Below, in pieces: positions 18,825 to 31,644 of a stretch of 64,000 nucleotides of DNA. Each line of letters begins with the position of its first letter. Within the stretch, counting starts at the first letter, position 1. The notes under the pieces were generated by a model. That model was not told where the DNA came from. It did not search any database and saw only the letters and a program-made list of their open reading frames with translations. The DNA comes from Stutzerimonas stutzeri (GTDB lineage Bacteria; Pseudomonadota; Gammaproteobacteria; Pseudomonadales; Pseudomonadaceae), in the NCBI RefSeq assembly GCF_019090095.1, contig NZ_JAGQFP010000002.1:930001-994000 (forward strand), written 5' to 3'. Made by a program: the position numbers and the translations under genes.

Positions 18825-19562
18825 CAGTCTGCGCCCTGTGCGAATTGTTCTCGGAGTTGTATGCAGTTTTTGTTCCGTCTGTAGCAAAGTCGCGCGTGAG
18901 TAAGCGTCGGCCGATGGCAGACCTGGCCCGCAACTCACCAAAGACTAGCCATGCCTGGCGTTATCGTTAGATTGTTTTTGTATACAAAGGATGGTGTAGG
19001 GATAGGCAATTGTCCTTTTGCCTGCGCCTTCAAAGGGCAGAGGAAGCGATCTCGACCCCGAATGGGGCGGCTGCGCAGTAAAAAGATCGCGGTCAAGACC
19101 GCTCCCACAGGGGGCAGGGGCGAATCGTGGGAGCGGTCTCGACCGCGAAGGGGGCGGCGCCGCGGTGAGAAGATCGCAGTCAGGACCGCTCCCACAGGGG
19201 CGGGGACGAATCGTGGGAGCGGTCTCGACCGCGAATGGGGGGGCACCGCAGTGGAAAGATCGCGGTCAAGACCGCTTCCACAGGGGGGGCGGGCGAATTG
19301 TGGGAGCGGTCTCGACCGCGAATGGGCGGCACCGCGGCGAGAAGATCGCATTCAAGACCGCTCCCACAGGGGGGCGGGGCAAAATCGTGGGAGCGGTCTC
19401 GACCGCGAATGGGGCGGCGCCGCGGTGAGAAGATCGCAGTCAAGACTGCTCCCACAGCGGCAGGGGCGAGTAGTGGGAGCGGTCTCGACCGCGAATGGGG
19501 CGGCACCGCGGTGAGAAGATCGCGGTCAAGACCGCTCCCACAGCGGGGTGAAGCCTGGCTCG
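18825..19562. other. 738-bp gene-free stretch: NCS1 upstream region plus REP array
   Basis: 18825-19039 should contain the minus-strand promoter of the NCS1 gene; I see no confident sigma-70 or sigma-54 boxes. 19040-19541 is a tandem REP array (separate entry). Open frames read through the array on both strands are repeats of arginine and glycine codons, not genes. Confidence 0.7.
19040..19541. repeat. Tandem array of six REP doublets, 86-87 bp period
   Basis: The REP head GTGGGAGCGGTCTCGACCGC begins at 19127, 19213, 19300, 19387 and 19473, with a degenerate first unit near 19040. Each unit also contains the inverted partner GGTCAAGACCGCTCCCAC, so each unit is a pair of REPs facing each other around GCCGCGGTGAGAAGATCGC. 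Spacing is 86, 87, 87 and 86 bp. It lies just past the ureC stop, so every ureC transcript that is not terminated carries it. REP doublets of this type (REPIN/BIME) are moved by RAYT transposases elsewhere in the genome; none is encoded here. Confidence 0.9.
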
Positions 19563-21263
<1,701 letters not shown>

Positions 21264-21280
21264 CGAATCTCATCCTTGTC

Positions 21281-21355
21281 CGTAGGGTGGACAACGCGAA
21301 GCTTGTCCACCGGCAAACTGGGTGGTGGAAAAGCCTGCGGCGTTTTCCACCCTAC
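21281..21355. repeat. Pair of GTAG-type palindromes between ureB and ureC
   Basis: CGTAGGGTGGACAACGCGAA with its mirror GCTTGTCCACCG (21281-21312), and GGTGGAAAAGCCTGCGGCG with TTTTCCACCCTACG (21322-21355). Each is a hairpin with a GTAG/CTAC edge, and the two face each other, like the pair at the centre of the 10-kb composite. Confidence 0.8.
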
Positions 21356-21365
21356 GAATCTGTAA

Positions 21366-21671
21366 TCAGAGCGCGCCCATCACCCGTCCGGCAAAGCCGA
21401 ACACCCGCCGGTCGCCGGCCAGCTCGACCAGTTCCACCTCGCGGCTCTGGCCCGGTTCGAAGCGCACCGCAGTGCCGGCCGGGATGTTCAGGCGCATGCC
21501 GCGGGTGGCCGCGCGGTCGAAGGCGAGCGCGTCGTTGGTTTCGAAGAAGTGGTAGTGCGAGCCGACCTGGATCGGCCGGTCGCCGCTGTTGGCCACGTTC
21601 AGGATCAGCGTGCGGCGGCCGGCGTTGAGCTCGATGTCGCCGTCCTGGATCTGATATTCGCCGGGGATCAT
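21366..21671 (-). CDS. ureB: Urease beta subunit UreB
   Basis: A 101-residue structural subunit, the normal length, starting [19 protein letters not shown], with the family block [18 protein letters not shown] and [17 protein letters not shown]. It packs around UreC to form the (UreABC)3 enzyme. Its start overlaps the stop of the acetyltransferase gene upstream by four bases, so the two are probably translationally coupled. Confidence 0.97.
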   Translation of the reverse strand: MIPGEYQIQDGDIELNAGRRTLILNVANSGDRPIQVGSHYHFFETNDALAFDRAATRGMRLNIPAGTAVRFEPGQSREVELVELAGDRRVFGFAGRVMGAL

Positions 21672-22210
21672 GGATTGGACGTCCTGTTGAGGGTCAGTTG
21701 CATCATGGTCAGGTCCAGCCAGCGGCCGAACTTGCAGCCCACCTGGCGCATCTGGCCGACGTGGATGAAGCCAAGCTGCTGATGCATATGGATCGAGGCA
21801 CGGTTCTCGCTCTCGATGAAGGCGATCATCACGTGCTTTTCCAGCTGGCGGGCGCGCTCGATCAGCGCCTGCATGAGGCTGCGGCCGATGCCGCTGCCAC
21901 GATGGCCGGGGCCGACGTAGACCGAGTTCTCCACGGTATGGCGAAAGCCATCGTGGGGCCGCCAGGGGCCGAACGAGGCGTAGCCGGCCACTTGTCCCTG
22001 TTCGTCGATCGCCACCAGTACCGGGTAGTTCTGTGCGTGGCGTTCGGCCAGCCAGGCGCGGCGGTTGTCGAGATCGACGACGTTGTCGTTCCAGATCGCC
22101 GTGCTGTTCTGCACGGCATCGTTGTAAATCTGCAGGATGCCGTCGAGGTCGGCGTCCAGGGCGTCACGTATCTGCACGGGAAAATCCTTCAAGCGGTTCG
22201 GGGTCATCAC
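21668..22210 (-). CDS. GNAT acetyltransferase embedded in the urease operon (phosphinothricin/methionine sulfone type)
   Basis: A 180-residue GNAT protein starting [20 protein letters not shown]. It shows the phosphinothricin acetyltransferase-like pattern: [18 protein letters not shown] near the N-terminus, [20 protein letters not shown] (acetyl-CoA loop), and [19 protein letters not shown]. In P. aeruginosa a homologue (PA4866) lies at the same place between ureA and ureB and acetylates methionine sulfone and sulfoximine; I infer the same here. It overlaps ureB by 4 bp and starts 31 bp after ureA. Confidence 0.85.
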   Translation of the reverse strand: MMTPNRLKDFPVQIRDALDADLDGILQIYNDAVQNSTAIWNDNVVDLDNRRAWLAERHAQNYPVLVAIDEQGQVAGYASFGPWRPHDGFRHTVENSVYVGPGHRGSGIGRSLMQALIERARQLEKHVMIAFIESENRASIHMHQQLGFIHVGQMRQVGCKFGRWLDLTMMQLTLNRTSNP

Positions 22211-22241
22211 GGCACGGCCGCAACAGACATTGACCTCTCGT

Positions 22242-22544
<303 letters not shown>

Positions 22545-22557
22545 AACAACTCCAGTC

Positions 22558-22678
22558 GTAGGGTGGATGTCGCTTTTCACATCCACCGGCTCGTGGTCGA
22601 GACCACGTAGCGCGTTGTTCGGGACGGCAGGTAGCAAGCGCCGACGTAGGGTAGGCAACGGCGCAGCCTTGCCCACCG
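22558..22678. repeat. Two GTAG-type palindromes between ureD and ureA
   Basis: CGTAGGGTGGATGTCGCTTT with TTCACATCCACCG (22558-22588) and CGTAGGGTAGGCAACGGCG with CAGCCTTGCCCACCG (22644-22678). Both are hairpins headed by GTAG and sit inside the operon, where they can pause or protect the transcript. Confidence 0.75.
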
Positions 22679-22683
22679 TCCAT

Positions 22684-23517
22684 TCACGTACTCCAGATTC
22701 GTGGCGGTACGGCCTCGCGCCCTAGCAAGGCTGGACGCAGCAGACGCCACAGGTCGATCAGCCAGGCACGGGCATGCAGGGCTTCGCTGGCCAGGCAGCG
22801 GCCGATGACCAGGCCCGGCAGCTGTGTCAGATCGCCCCTGACCCGGCTCGGTAGTTCGCGGCAGCGCTGCATCAGCTCGGCATCGATCTCGCCGGTGACG
22901 ATCAGCGTGGCGAACACCGGCTGGCCATCGAGGCCGATCGGCGAGTCGAGCAGGCCGTCGTTGCCCGCGACACGCTGGCGTTCGTGCCAGAGCAGCTCAC
23001 CATCGTGGCGGATGTCCAGCTGGGCCTGGAAATGGCCCGCGTCGAAGCGCTCGCCGCTGGCCGGCCGGCCCAGGGCGACGATGTCCCAATAGAACAACCG
23101 CGCATCGGCCTCCAGTTCGATGGTGGTGGCGAGCTCGGCCTGTGCCGCCGAGTAGACGATGGTCTCCTGAGGCAGCCATTCCAGCGTCGCGCCGGCCTTG
23201 ACGCGCAATTGCACCTTCTGAAAAGCCGGGCCAGCAGCTCGATACCACTTGGCCGCGCCAGGGCTGGTCAGCTGGGCCCACGCGCCCTTGTCGACTGCCG
23301 CGCGGATGTCCAGTCGGTCGCCGCCAGCGATCCCGCCCGGCGGGTGCACGAGGATGTGTTGGCAGACTTGCGGCCCCTCGGCGTAGAGGTGCTTCTGGAC
23401 TCTCAACGGCCCGCTGTGGCGGCGCAACACCGGACGTGTCGATTCGTCGAAGCGGGCGTAGGCCAGTTCGAGTTCGGCATTCCAGTGTGGCGTGAACAGG
23501 GGCGTCAGGGCAGTCAT
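22684..23517 (-). CDS. ureD: Urease accessory protein UreD (UreH)
   Basis: A 277-residue accessory protein that forms the platform for UreF and UreG on apo-urease. The start at 23517 gives [20 protein letters not shown]. Family hallmarks: [49 protein letters not shown] and [17 protein letters not shown]. Length is typical. It is the first gene of the structural urease operon, and a sigma-54 promoter signature lies 36-51 bp upstream of its start. Confidence 0.95.
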   Translation of the reverse strand: MTALTPLFTPHWNAELELAYARFDESTRPVLRRHSGPLRVQKHLYAEGPQVCQHILVHPPGGIAGGDRLDIRAAVDKGAWAQLTSPGAAKWYRAAGPAFQKVQLRVKAGATLEWLPQETIVYSAAQAELATTIELEADARLFYWDIVALGRPASGERFDAGHFQAQLDIRHDGELLWHERQRVAGNDGLLDSPIGLDGQPVFATLIVTGEIDAELMQRCRELPSRVRGDLTQLPGLVIGRCLASEALHARAWLIDLWRLLRPALLGREAVPPRIWST

Positions 23518-24000
23518 GGGTCCGTAGGATCTGCGCGGTGATGTGCTAGCCGAGCAATTGTCATGCCTCTTGCGCCACGGCGGTGCGCCGGCCCGGCATC
23601 GCGGGGTGGTAAGGCCATGGCTGAGCGGCCCCGCACCGCCTGCCAGCGCCAATCCGATGCCCTTGAATGGTGCGCTTGCCAGGTGTCACGCTGCCGGTGA
23701 CCTTATTTGGTGCATGCGCAGCAAGGCACGACGGCGCGCTTCGCTTGGTTGGACAGTCGCTGCGCTGAACCGCAATCGGCTCAAGCGCAGGGCCGCTGAA
23801 ACACATTGTTGCCAGCATCACGCTGCTTTATGGGCCTCTATCTCTCTTGGGCCGCTGGTTTGACGAGGGTACGAGCGAGTGCCAATGTCAGTCAGGCGCA
23901 GTTCGATGCCGAGCGGCGGTCGAGTTTCGACCTGCTGGTCTGGCGGCAATCGCAACCGCTCGGTGGTACCCATAACAACAAGATCCACGGAGGCGCTGCA
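23518..24000. other. 483-bp divergent intergenic region between ureD and livH
   Basis: Holds the ureD sigma-54 signature (23553-23568) and, directly beside it, the palindrome TTGCGCC-ACGGC-GGTGCG at 23570-23587, which resembles an NtrC half-site pair but lies too near the promoter to be sure. On the livH side I see only a poor GG-N10-GC match near 23707 and the ribosome site GGAGG at 23991-23995. No credible gene. Confidence 0.6.
23553..23568 (-). promoter_or_regulatory. Sigma-54 (-24/-12) promoter signature before ureD
   Basis: Read on the minus strand: AGGCATGACAATTGCT. It has GG and GC separated by exactly 10 bases and matches the TGGCACG-N4-TTGC consensus at most positions (AGGCATG, TTGC). 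The predicted transcript start is about 12 bases further, near 23542, giving a 25-base leader to the ureD ATG. Sigma-54 control of urease by nitrogen limitation is known in enteric and other bacteria; here it is inferred. Confidence 0.6.
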
Positions 24001-24864
24001 TTGAATCTATTGTTTCAGCAAGTGCTCAACGGCCTGACCCTGGGCAGCATCTACGGGTTGGTCGCTCTCGGCCTGACGCTCGTCTACGGCATCCTGCACA
24101 TTCCCAACTTCGCCCATGGCGCGCTGTACATGGTCGGTGCCTTCGCGTCGTTCTTCTTCATGACCGACCTCGGCCTGCACTATTGGATCGCCATGCTGTT
24201 GTCCGGCCTGGTGGTCGCCGCGCTGGCTGTGCTGTGCGAGCGGCTGGTGTTCCATCCGTTGCGCAACGCGCCGCCGATTCACGACAAGATTGCCGCCATT
24301 GGCATCCTGCTGTTTCTCGAAGCGGCGATACAGATGTTCTGGGGCTCGGACTTCCGCCGCATGGCCTCGCCCTACGGCGGCATCCTCAACTTCAACGGGC
24401 TGATCATTCCCGAGCAGCGCCTGCTGATCATCGTCGGCGCCTTTACCCTGATGCTGGCGCTGCACCTGTTCCTGCGCAAAACGATGCTCGGCTCGACCAT
24501 CATCGCCATGGCGCAAAGCCGCGAAGGCGCCTTTCTCGTCGGCATCGACGCCAATCGGGTGGCGATGCTGACCTTCGCCATCTCCGGCATGCTCGCCGCC
24601 TTCGCCGCCACCCTCTATGCGCCGATCAACCTGGTGTATCCGGCCATGGGGCACCTGGTGATCATGAAGGCCTTCGTCATCATCGTGCTGGGCGGCATGG
24701 GCAGCATTCCCGGCGCCATCATCGGGGCGATGATCCTTGGCTTCGCCGAGAGCTTCGGCGGCTTCTACCTGTCCTCGGACTACAAGGACATCATCGCCTT
24801 CTCGCTGCTGGTGGTGATCCTCTCGTTGCGCCCGACCGGGTTGTTCGCCAAGGGGGCTCATTGA
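24001..24864 (+). CDS. livH: Branched-chain amino acid-type ABC transporter permease LivH
   Basis: A 287-residue inner-membrane permease starting at TTG 24001, eight bases or so after GGAGG, giving MNLLFQQVLNGLTLGSIYGL, the usual LivH N-terminus. It has seven to eight hydrophobic segments and the family pieces ALGLTLVYGILHIPNFAHGA and VIIVLGGMGSIPGAIIGA. It forms the channel with LivM. The next ATG overlaps its stop (TGATG). The system belongs to the hydrophobic amino acid/amide uptake family; the substrate may be an amino acid or an amide. Confidence 0.9.
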   Translation: MNLLFQQVLNGLTLGSIYGLVALGLTLVYGILHIPNFAHGALYMVGAFASFFFMTDLGLHYWIAMLLSGLVVAALAVLCERLVFHPLRNAPPIHDKIAAIGILLFLEAAIQMFWGSDFRRMASPYGGILNFNGLIIPEQRLLIIVGAFTLMLALHLFLRKTMLGSTIIAMAQSREGAFLVGIDANRVAMLTFAISGMLAAFAATLYAPINLVYPAMGHLVIMKAFVIIVLGGMGSIPGAIIGAMILGFAESFGGFYLSSDYKDIIAFSLLVVILSLRPTGLFAKGAH

Positions 24865-25884
24865 TGCATTCCTTCGCCTCTTTCCTCACCGGTCGCGCCT
24901 GCAAGCTGGTTGTGCTGGCGCTTGCCCTGGCGTTTCCCCTGTTCGCCAAGAGCGAGTACCAGGTCTATGTGATGGCCAGCGCCTTCATCTGGGCGATTGC
25001 GGTGTACGGGCTGAACATCATCACCGGCTACTGCGGCCAGCTGAACCTGGCCCATGGCGGCTTCTTCGCCATCGGTGCTTACGCCCTGGCGATTCTCACC
25101 GCGGATCATGGCTGGAATTTCTGGCCGGCGTTCGTCGCCGCGGCGCTGGTTTCGGCTGCGGTCGGCGCGCTGGTGGGCATCGTCTCGCTGCGCTTGAAGG
25201 AGCACTTCTTCGCGATCTTCACGCTGTGCGTGGGCTTCATCATTTACCTGCTGATCGATAAATGGGAGGAGCTGACTCACGGCGCCATTGGCATTCGCGG
25301 GATCGCGGCGCCGGATGGCTTCGGGCTGGTGGATTTCAGCCAGACGGTGCCTTTCTACTACCTGGCGCTGCTGTTTCTGGTGTTGGCGATCTGGTTCGCC
25401 GGGCGCCTGGCCTCGTCACTGCTGGGGCGCACCTTCATGGCGATCCGCAACGGTGATGCGCTGGCCCAATCGCTGGGCATCGATCTGATGCGCAACAAGC
25501 TGCTGGCCTTCGTGCTCTCGACCACCTACGCCGGCGTCGCCGGGGCGCTCTACGCCTCGATGATCCGCTTCATCGGGCCGGAAGAGGCCAACCCGAACCA
25601 CACCTTCGACATGATCACCTACCTGCTGATCGGCGGCTTCGGCACCCTGTTCGGCCCACTGGTGGGGACGGTCGGCGTGGTCTGGATCACCCAGTCGCTG
25701 CAGTTCCTCGAGGACTACCGGATGATCATCTTCGGCCCGCTGATCGTGGTGCTGGTGATCTTCATGCCGCGCGGTGTCATCGGCACCTTTCTCGGCTGGA
25801 AACTGCGCAAGGACACCGCCGCCGCGCGGGCCAGGGATCCACGCGCAAGCAGCAAAGTCAGCCCCGGCAGCGAGGTGAACACCA

Positions 25885-25892
<8 letters not shown>
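24864..25892 (+). CDS. livM: Branched-chain amino acid-type ABC transporter permease LivM
   Basis: A 342-residue permease starting at ATG 24864, which overlaps the livH stop by one base. It has about eight hydrophobic segments, with NIITGYCGQLNLAHGGFFAI near the N-terminus and the permease loop GRTFMAIRNGDALAQSLGID before LLAFVLSTTYAGVAGALYAS, as in LivM. A polar tail of about 30 residues (KDTAAARARDPRASSKVSPG) ends it. It overlaps livG by 8 bp. Confidence 0.9.
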
Positions 25893-26638
<746 letters not shown>

Positions 26639-26652
<14 letters not shown>

Positions 26653-27346
26653 TCAGGTCGATGTCTGCTACGGCAGTTTCAAGGCGCTGAACCAGGTCTC
26701 GATGACGGTTGGCGCCGGTGAGCTGGTGGTCCTGCTCGGGGCCAACGGCGCGGGCAAGACCACGCTGTTCAACACCATCAGCGGGCTGCTCAAGCCAACC
26801 CGTGGAACCATCACGCTGGAAGGCAAACGCATCGACGGACTCAAGCCTTCGGCGCTGGTCGCCGCAGGCGTGGTGCACTGCCCGGAGGGGCGCAAGCTGT
26901 TCCCGCAGATGTCGGTTTCGCAGAACCTCGCCCTCGGTGCCTACCTGCACCGGCGTGATGGCGAGGGCAACAAGCGCAACCTGCAGGAGGTGCTGGACCT
27001 GTTCCCCATCCTTCACGACAAGCGCCACCAGCCCGCCGGCTCGCTGAGCGGTGGCCAACAGCAGATGGTGGCGATCGGACGGGCGCTGATGAGCCGGCCG
27101 CGGCTGTTGATGCTCGATGAGCCCTCGCTCGGGCTGGCGCCGCTGGTGGTCAACCAGATGTTCGAGGTGATCGCTCGCATCAACGCATCCGGCACCAGCG
27201 TGTTGCTGGCCGAACAGAATGCCTTCGCCGCCTTGAAGATCGCCCACCGCGCCTATGTGATCGAGGGCGGCAGCCTGGTGATGGAGGGCGACCAGCAGGC
27301 CATGCTGGGTAACGAAGCCGTGCGCAAAGCCTACATCGGCGCCTGA
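26639..27346 (+). CDS. livF: ABC transporter ATP-binding protein LivF
   Basis: A 235-residue ATPase, the partner of LivG. Walker A is GANGAGKTT, the signature is [20 protein letters not shown] (canonical, unlike LivG), and Walker B is [16 protein letters not shown]. It also has the LivF features [20 protein letters not shown] and [19 protein letters not shown]. The start ATG at 26639 lies within the end of livG. The operon then passes to livK after 24 bp. Confidence 0.93.
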
Positions 27347-27370
27347 TCAGTCATGACCAAGGAGACAACA

Positions 27371-28519
27371 ATGAAAACGCTCAAAGCGCTTGGATTGGCG
27401 ATGGCCACCCTGACCGCGGTCCAGGCCGGCGGCGTGTATGCCGAACAGACCCTCACCATCGGCTTCACCGGCCCGCTCAGCGGCGGCGCCGCGCTCTATG
27501 GCGAGAACACCCTGTCCGGCCTGCGCATGGCGGTCGATGATGCCAACGCGGCCGGCGGGCTCAAGATCGGTGACGAAACCTACAAGGTCAACCTCATCAG
27601 CCTCGACGACAAATACTCGCCGAGCCAGGCCGCCACCAACGCCAAGCGTCTGGTCAAGGAGTCGAACGCCGCGGCCGTGTTCGTGCCGCATACCGGCGGC
27701 GTGTTCGCCCTGCAGGACTTCAACGTCGCCGACGACTTCCTGATCATGGCCTATACCAGCGTGCCCTCGGTTACCCAGCAGGGCAATCCGCTGACGGTGC
27801 GCATTCCGCCGGAATTCACCGGCTACGTCGATGCGTTCTCAGACTACGCCCTCAAGCATTACGGCAAGAAGCTCGGCATTGCCGGCGCGACCCACGAGTA
27901 CGCCAAGATCTGGACGGACATGATGACCAAGGCCTGGGAGCAGAAGGGCGGCGAGATCGTTGCCAGCAATCCCATGGACTACAACAAGTCGACCGATTTC
28001 TATACCGGCGTGAGTCGCGTCATCGCCGAAAACCCGGACGTGATGTTCGTCGGCGGCGCCTCGGAGCCCACCGGCCTGGTTGTGCAGCAGGCGCGTCAGC
28101 TGGGCTTCCAGGGCGGCTTCATCGTCATGGATCAGGCCAAGCTCGACGAAATCGCAGCCGTCACCGGCGGGCTAGATCTGCTGGAAGGCGCCGTGGGCGT
28201 CGTACCGCTGTCCGAATACGACAGCGAGGTCGCCAAGGTCTTCGTCGATCGCTACCAGAAGGCGCACGGCAAAGTGCCGGGCTCCGAGGCCGCCTACAAC
28301 TACCTGGCCTTCCACGCGCTGGCCAAGGCCATGGAGCTGGCCGGCAGCACCGAACCGCAGCAGGTCAGGGCGAAGATGGGTGAGGCGCTGACGGCCATGG
28401 ACCCGAAGTTCAACCTCTATTCGGTAAAGGGCATGACCGACAACGGCGGCTTCATCACACCGACCACCATGGCCGTGGTGGAAGGCGGCAAGATCGTCAG
28501 CAAGCCTATCGGCGAGTAG
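27371..28519 (+). CDS. livK: Periplasmic substrate-binding protein of the liv-type ABC importer
   Basis: A 382-residue protein starting at ATG 27371 after AAGGAG. The signal peptide is about 24 residues (ends AGGVYAEQ). The mature part is a type I periplasmic binding protein: LTIGFTGPLSGGAALYGENT, GLRMAVDDANAAGGLKIGDE, YSPSQAATNAKRLVKES and the late loop GSEAAYNYLAFHALAKAMEL. It is last in livHMGFK. The substrate may be a branched-chain amino acid or a short amide; the sequence does not settle this. Confidence 0.88.
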   Translation: MKTLKALGLAMATLTAVQAGGVYAEQTLTIGFTGPLSGGAALYGENTLSGLRMAVDDANAAGGLKIGDETYKVNLISLDDKYSPSQAATNAKRLVKESNAAAVFVPHTGGVFALQDFNVADDFLIMAYTSVPSVTQQGNPLTVRIPPEFTGYVDAFSDYALKHYGKKLGIAGATHEYAKIWTDMMTKAWEQKGGEIVASNPMDYNKSTDFYTGVSRVIAENPDVMFVGGASEPTGLVVQQARQLGFQGGFIVMDQAKLDEIAAVTGGLDLLEGAVGVVPLSEYDSEVAKVFVDRYQKAHGKVPGSEAAYNYLAFHALAKAMELAGSTEPQQVRAKMGEALTAMDPKFNLYSVKGMTDNGGFITPTTMAVVEGGKIVSKPIGE

Positions 28520-28667
28520 CCGGCCGGTTTGTCGTTCGGTCAGCAGTCCGCTGTCCGAGCGGCGAGTTTCACGACAACCGTCTTGCAGTGCGGGCTCACT
28601 GCTCAGCGCTCGGCGAGCCTGCTCTGCGAATCGTGCCTCGTTGACGGCCAGTTCCCTTGCGAAAGGC

Positions 28668-29366
28668 TCAGATCGCCACCAACCCACGCACGCCTTCGGC
28701 TTCCATCGTCTCGCCGCGGCCTTGCTGAATGATTTCACCGCGGCTCATCACCAGGTACTGGTCGGCCAGCTCGGCGGCGAAATCGTAGAACTGCTCCACC
28801 AGCAGAATCGCCATGTCGCCGCGGGCAGCGAGTTTCTTGATCACCGCGCCGATTTCCTTGATCACCGAGGGCTGGATGCCTTCGGTGGGCTCGTCGAGGA
28901 TCAGCAGGCGCGGCTGGCTCGCCAGCGCGCGGCCGATGGCCAGCTGTTGCTGTTGGCCACCGGACAGATCACCGCCACGGCGGTGTTTCATTTCCTTGAG
29001 GACCGGGAACAGCTCGTAAATGAACTCGGGCACTTCCTTGGCTTCCTTGGCGCTGAAACGCGACAGGCCCATGAGCAGGTTTTCTTCAACCGTCAGCCGG
29101 CCAAAGATTTCACGCCCCTGGGGCACGTAGGCGATGCCGGCGTGTACGCGCTGGTGCGGCTTGAAGCCGGTGATCGGCTTGCCTTCCCAGTTCACCGCGC
29201 CTTCCTTGGCCGGGATCAGGCCCATCAGGCACTTCAGCAGGGTGGTCTTGCCCACGCCGTTACGCCCGAGCAGACAGGTGACTTCGCCGATCCTGGCGTC
29301 GAATGACAGGCCGCGCAGGATGTGGCTGCCGCCGTAGTACTGATGCAGTTGTTGGACTTGCAGCAT
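28668..29366 (-). CDS. urtE: Urea ABC transporter ATP-binding protein UrtE
   Basis: A 232-residue ATPase starting MLQVQQLHQYYGGSHILRGL, the characteristic UrtE opening. Walker A GRNGVGKTT, signature DLSGGQQQQLAIGRALASQP, Walker B LLILDEPTEGIQPSVI. It also contains YVPQGREIFGRLTVEENLLM. It is the last gene of urtABCDE and convergent with livK. A 244-bp gap with repeats separates it from urtD. Confidence 0.94.
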   Translation of the reverse strand: MLQVQQLHQYYGGSHILRGLSFDARIGEVTCLLGRNGVGKTTLLKCLMGLIPAKEGAVNWEGKPITGFKPHQRVHAGIAYVPQGREIFGRLTVEENLLMGLSRFSAKEAKEVPEFIYELFPVLKEMKHRRGGDLSGGQQQQLAIGRALASQPRLLILDEPTEGIQPSVIKEIGAVIKKLAARGDMAILLVEQFYDFAAELADQYLVMSRGEIIQQGRGETMEAEGVRGLVAI

Positions 29367-29390
29367 GTCGATGTCCTTGTTTTGTCATTA

Positions 29391-29573
29391 CGCGTGGAAA
29401 GGGCTTCGCCGTTTTCGGTGGATAAGCCTGCGGCGTTATCCACCCTGCGTTTACGTTGCGATGATGCGGACGCCGGCGTCCGGTCTGGCCTACTGGGTAC
29501 GCGTGGAAAAGGCTTCGCCGTTTTCCACCCTACGTTCGGCGGCGTAGGGTGGATGACGCTTCACCCATCCACC
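29391..29573. repeat. Cluster of four GTAG-type palindromes between urtD and urtE
   Basis: 29391-29449 contains GTGGAAAGGGCTTCGCCG with GTGGATAAGCC and TTATCCACCCTGCG. 29500-29534 contains GTGGAAAAGGCTTCGCCG with TTTTCCACCCTACG. 29542-29573 contains GCGTAGGGTGGATGACGC with TTCACCCATCCACC. They fill most of the gap and could separate urtE expression from the upstream genes. Confidence 0.75.
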
Positions 29574-29610
29574 TTCATGCGGCCTCGATGGGCGAACGGC
29601 GCCGAAGCCT

Positions 29611-30452
<842 letters not shown>

Positions 30453-30456
<4 letters not shown>

Positions 30457-31532
30457 TGTTCGCCCCTCCGCTTGATGAGGCCGATGACGCCCTTGGGCAG
30501 GTACAGGGTGACGACGATGAACAGCGCGCCGAGGGCGAACAGCCAGTACTCGGGGAAGGCCACGGTGAACCAGCTCTTCATGCCGTTGACGATGCCGGCG
30601 CCGAGCAGCGGACCGATCAGCGTGCCGCGGCCACCGAGGGCGACCCAGACGGCGGCCTCGATGGATTGCGTCGGCGCCATTTCGCTGGGGTTGATGATCC
30701 CGACCTGCGGCACATAGAGCGCACCGGCCAGGCCGCATAGCACCGCCGACAGCGTCCAGATGAACAGCTTGTAGCCGCGCGGATCGTAGCCGCAGAACAT
30801 CAGCCGGTTCTCGGCGTCGCGCAGCGCGGTGAGCACGCGGCCGAACTTGCTGCGCGCCAGCCGCCAGCCGAGCAACAGGCTGCCGGCGAGCAGGGCGACG
30901 GTCGCCAGGAACAGCGTGGCGCGGGTCGCCGGCGCCGAGATCGAGAAGCCGAGGATGGTCTTGAAGTCGGTGAAGCCGTTGTTGCCGCCGAAGCCGGTCT
31001 CGTTTCGGAAGAACAGCAGCATGCCGGCGAAGGTCAGCGCCTGGGTCATGATCGAGAAGTACACGCCCTTGATCCGCGAACGGAAGGCGAAGAAGCCGAA
31101 CACGAAGGCCAGCAGCCCCGGCGCCAGCACCACCAGACACATCGCCCAGAGAAAGCTGGAGGTGCCGTACCAGTACCAGGGCAGTTCGGTCCAGGCGAGA
31201 AAGCTCATGAACGCGGGCAGCCCGTCGCCGGCGCTTTCGCGCATCAGGTACATGCCCATGGCGTAGCCGCCGAGGGCGAAGAACAGGCCGTGGCCGAGCG
31301 ACAGCAGGCCGGCGTAACCCCAAACCAGGTCCAGCGCCAGGGCGACGATGGCGTAGCAGAGGATCTTGCCGACCAGCGTCAGGGTGTAGGCCGAGACGTA
31401 AAAGGCGTTGTCCGCGGGCAATAGGTGCAGCAGCGGCATGGCGACGAGAACAGCGAGCGCCAGGCCGAGGGCGATGACCGTGGCTTTCGGCCCGGCTTTC
31501 TGCGCGGCGGTGAGGGTAAGTGGTTGGTTCAT
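30453..31532 (-). CDS. urtC: Urea ABC transporter permease UrtC
   Basis: A 359-residue inner-membrane permease. The start at 31532 (MNQPLTLTAAQKAGPKATVI) is preferred over an in-frame ATG 60 bases earlier. Features: about nine hydrophobic segments, LVWGYAGLLSLGHGLFFALG, FFRNETGFGGNNGFTDFKTI (typical UrtC) and LRDAENRLMFCGYDPRGYKL. It overlaps urtD by 4 bp. A 112-bp gap with a REP remnant separates it from urtB. Confidence 0.93.
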
Positions 31533-31591
31533 GACTGGACTTCCCCGAGGCGATGAGGGTGGCTTGTAGGCACGAATTGGCTGGGCGTGCA

Positions 31592-31618
31592 TTCGCGGAC
31601 AAGTCCGCTCCCACAGGC
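31592..31618. repeat. REP fragment between urtB and urtC
   Basis: ATTCGCGGACAAGTCCGCTC followed by CCACAGG is a single REP unit of the same class as the array at 19.0-19.5 kb (CGCGGnC ... GnCCGCTCCCAC). Confidence 0.55.
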
Positions 31619-31644
31619 GCTGCTGAGCAAATGGGGCTTGGTGT

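Noticed and set aside
18951..19514. 187-codon plus-strand frame through the REP array
   Set aside because: Encodes a repeating Arg/Gly/Ser pattern generated by the repeat units; not a gene.
19040..19541. Regular repeats that look like a CRISPR array
   Set aside because: The 86-87 bp units are nearly identical along their whole length, with no unique spacers, and are REP doublets; no cas genes nearby.
23700..23725. Sigma-54-like TTGG-N10-GC near 23707 for the liv operon
   Set aside because: Only the GG/GC spacing fits; the -24 and -12 flanks do not, and it is almost 300 bp from the livH start.
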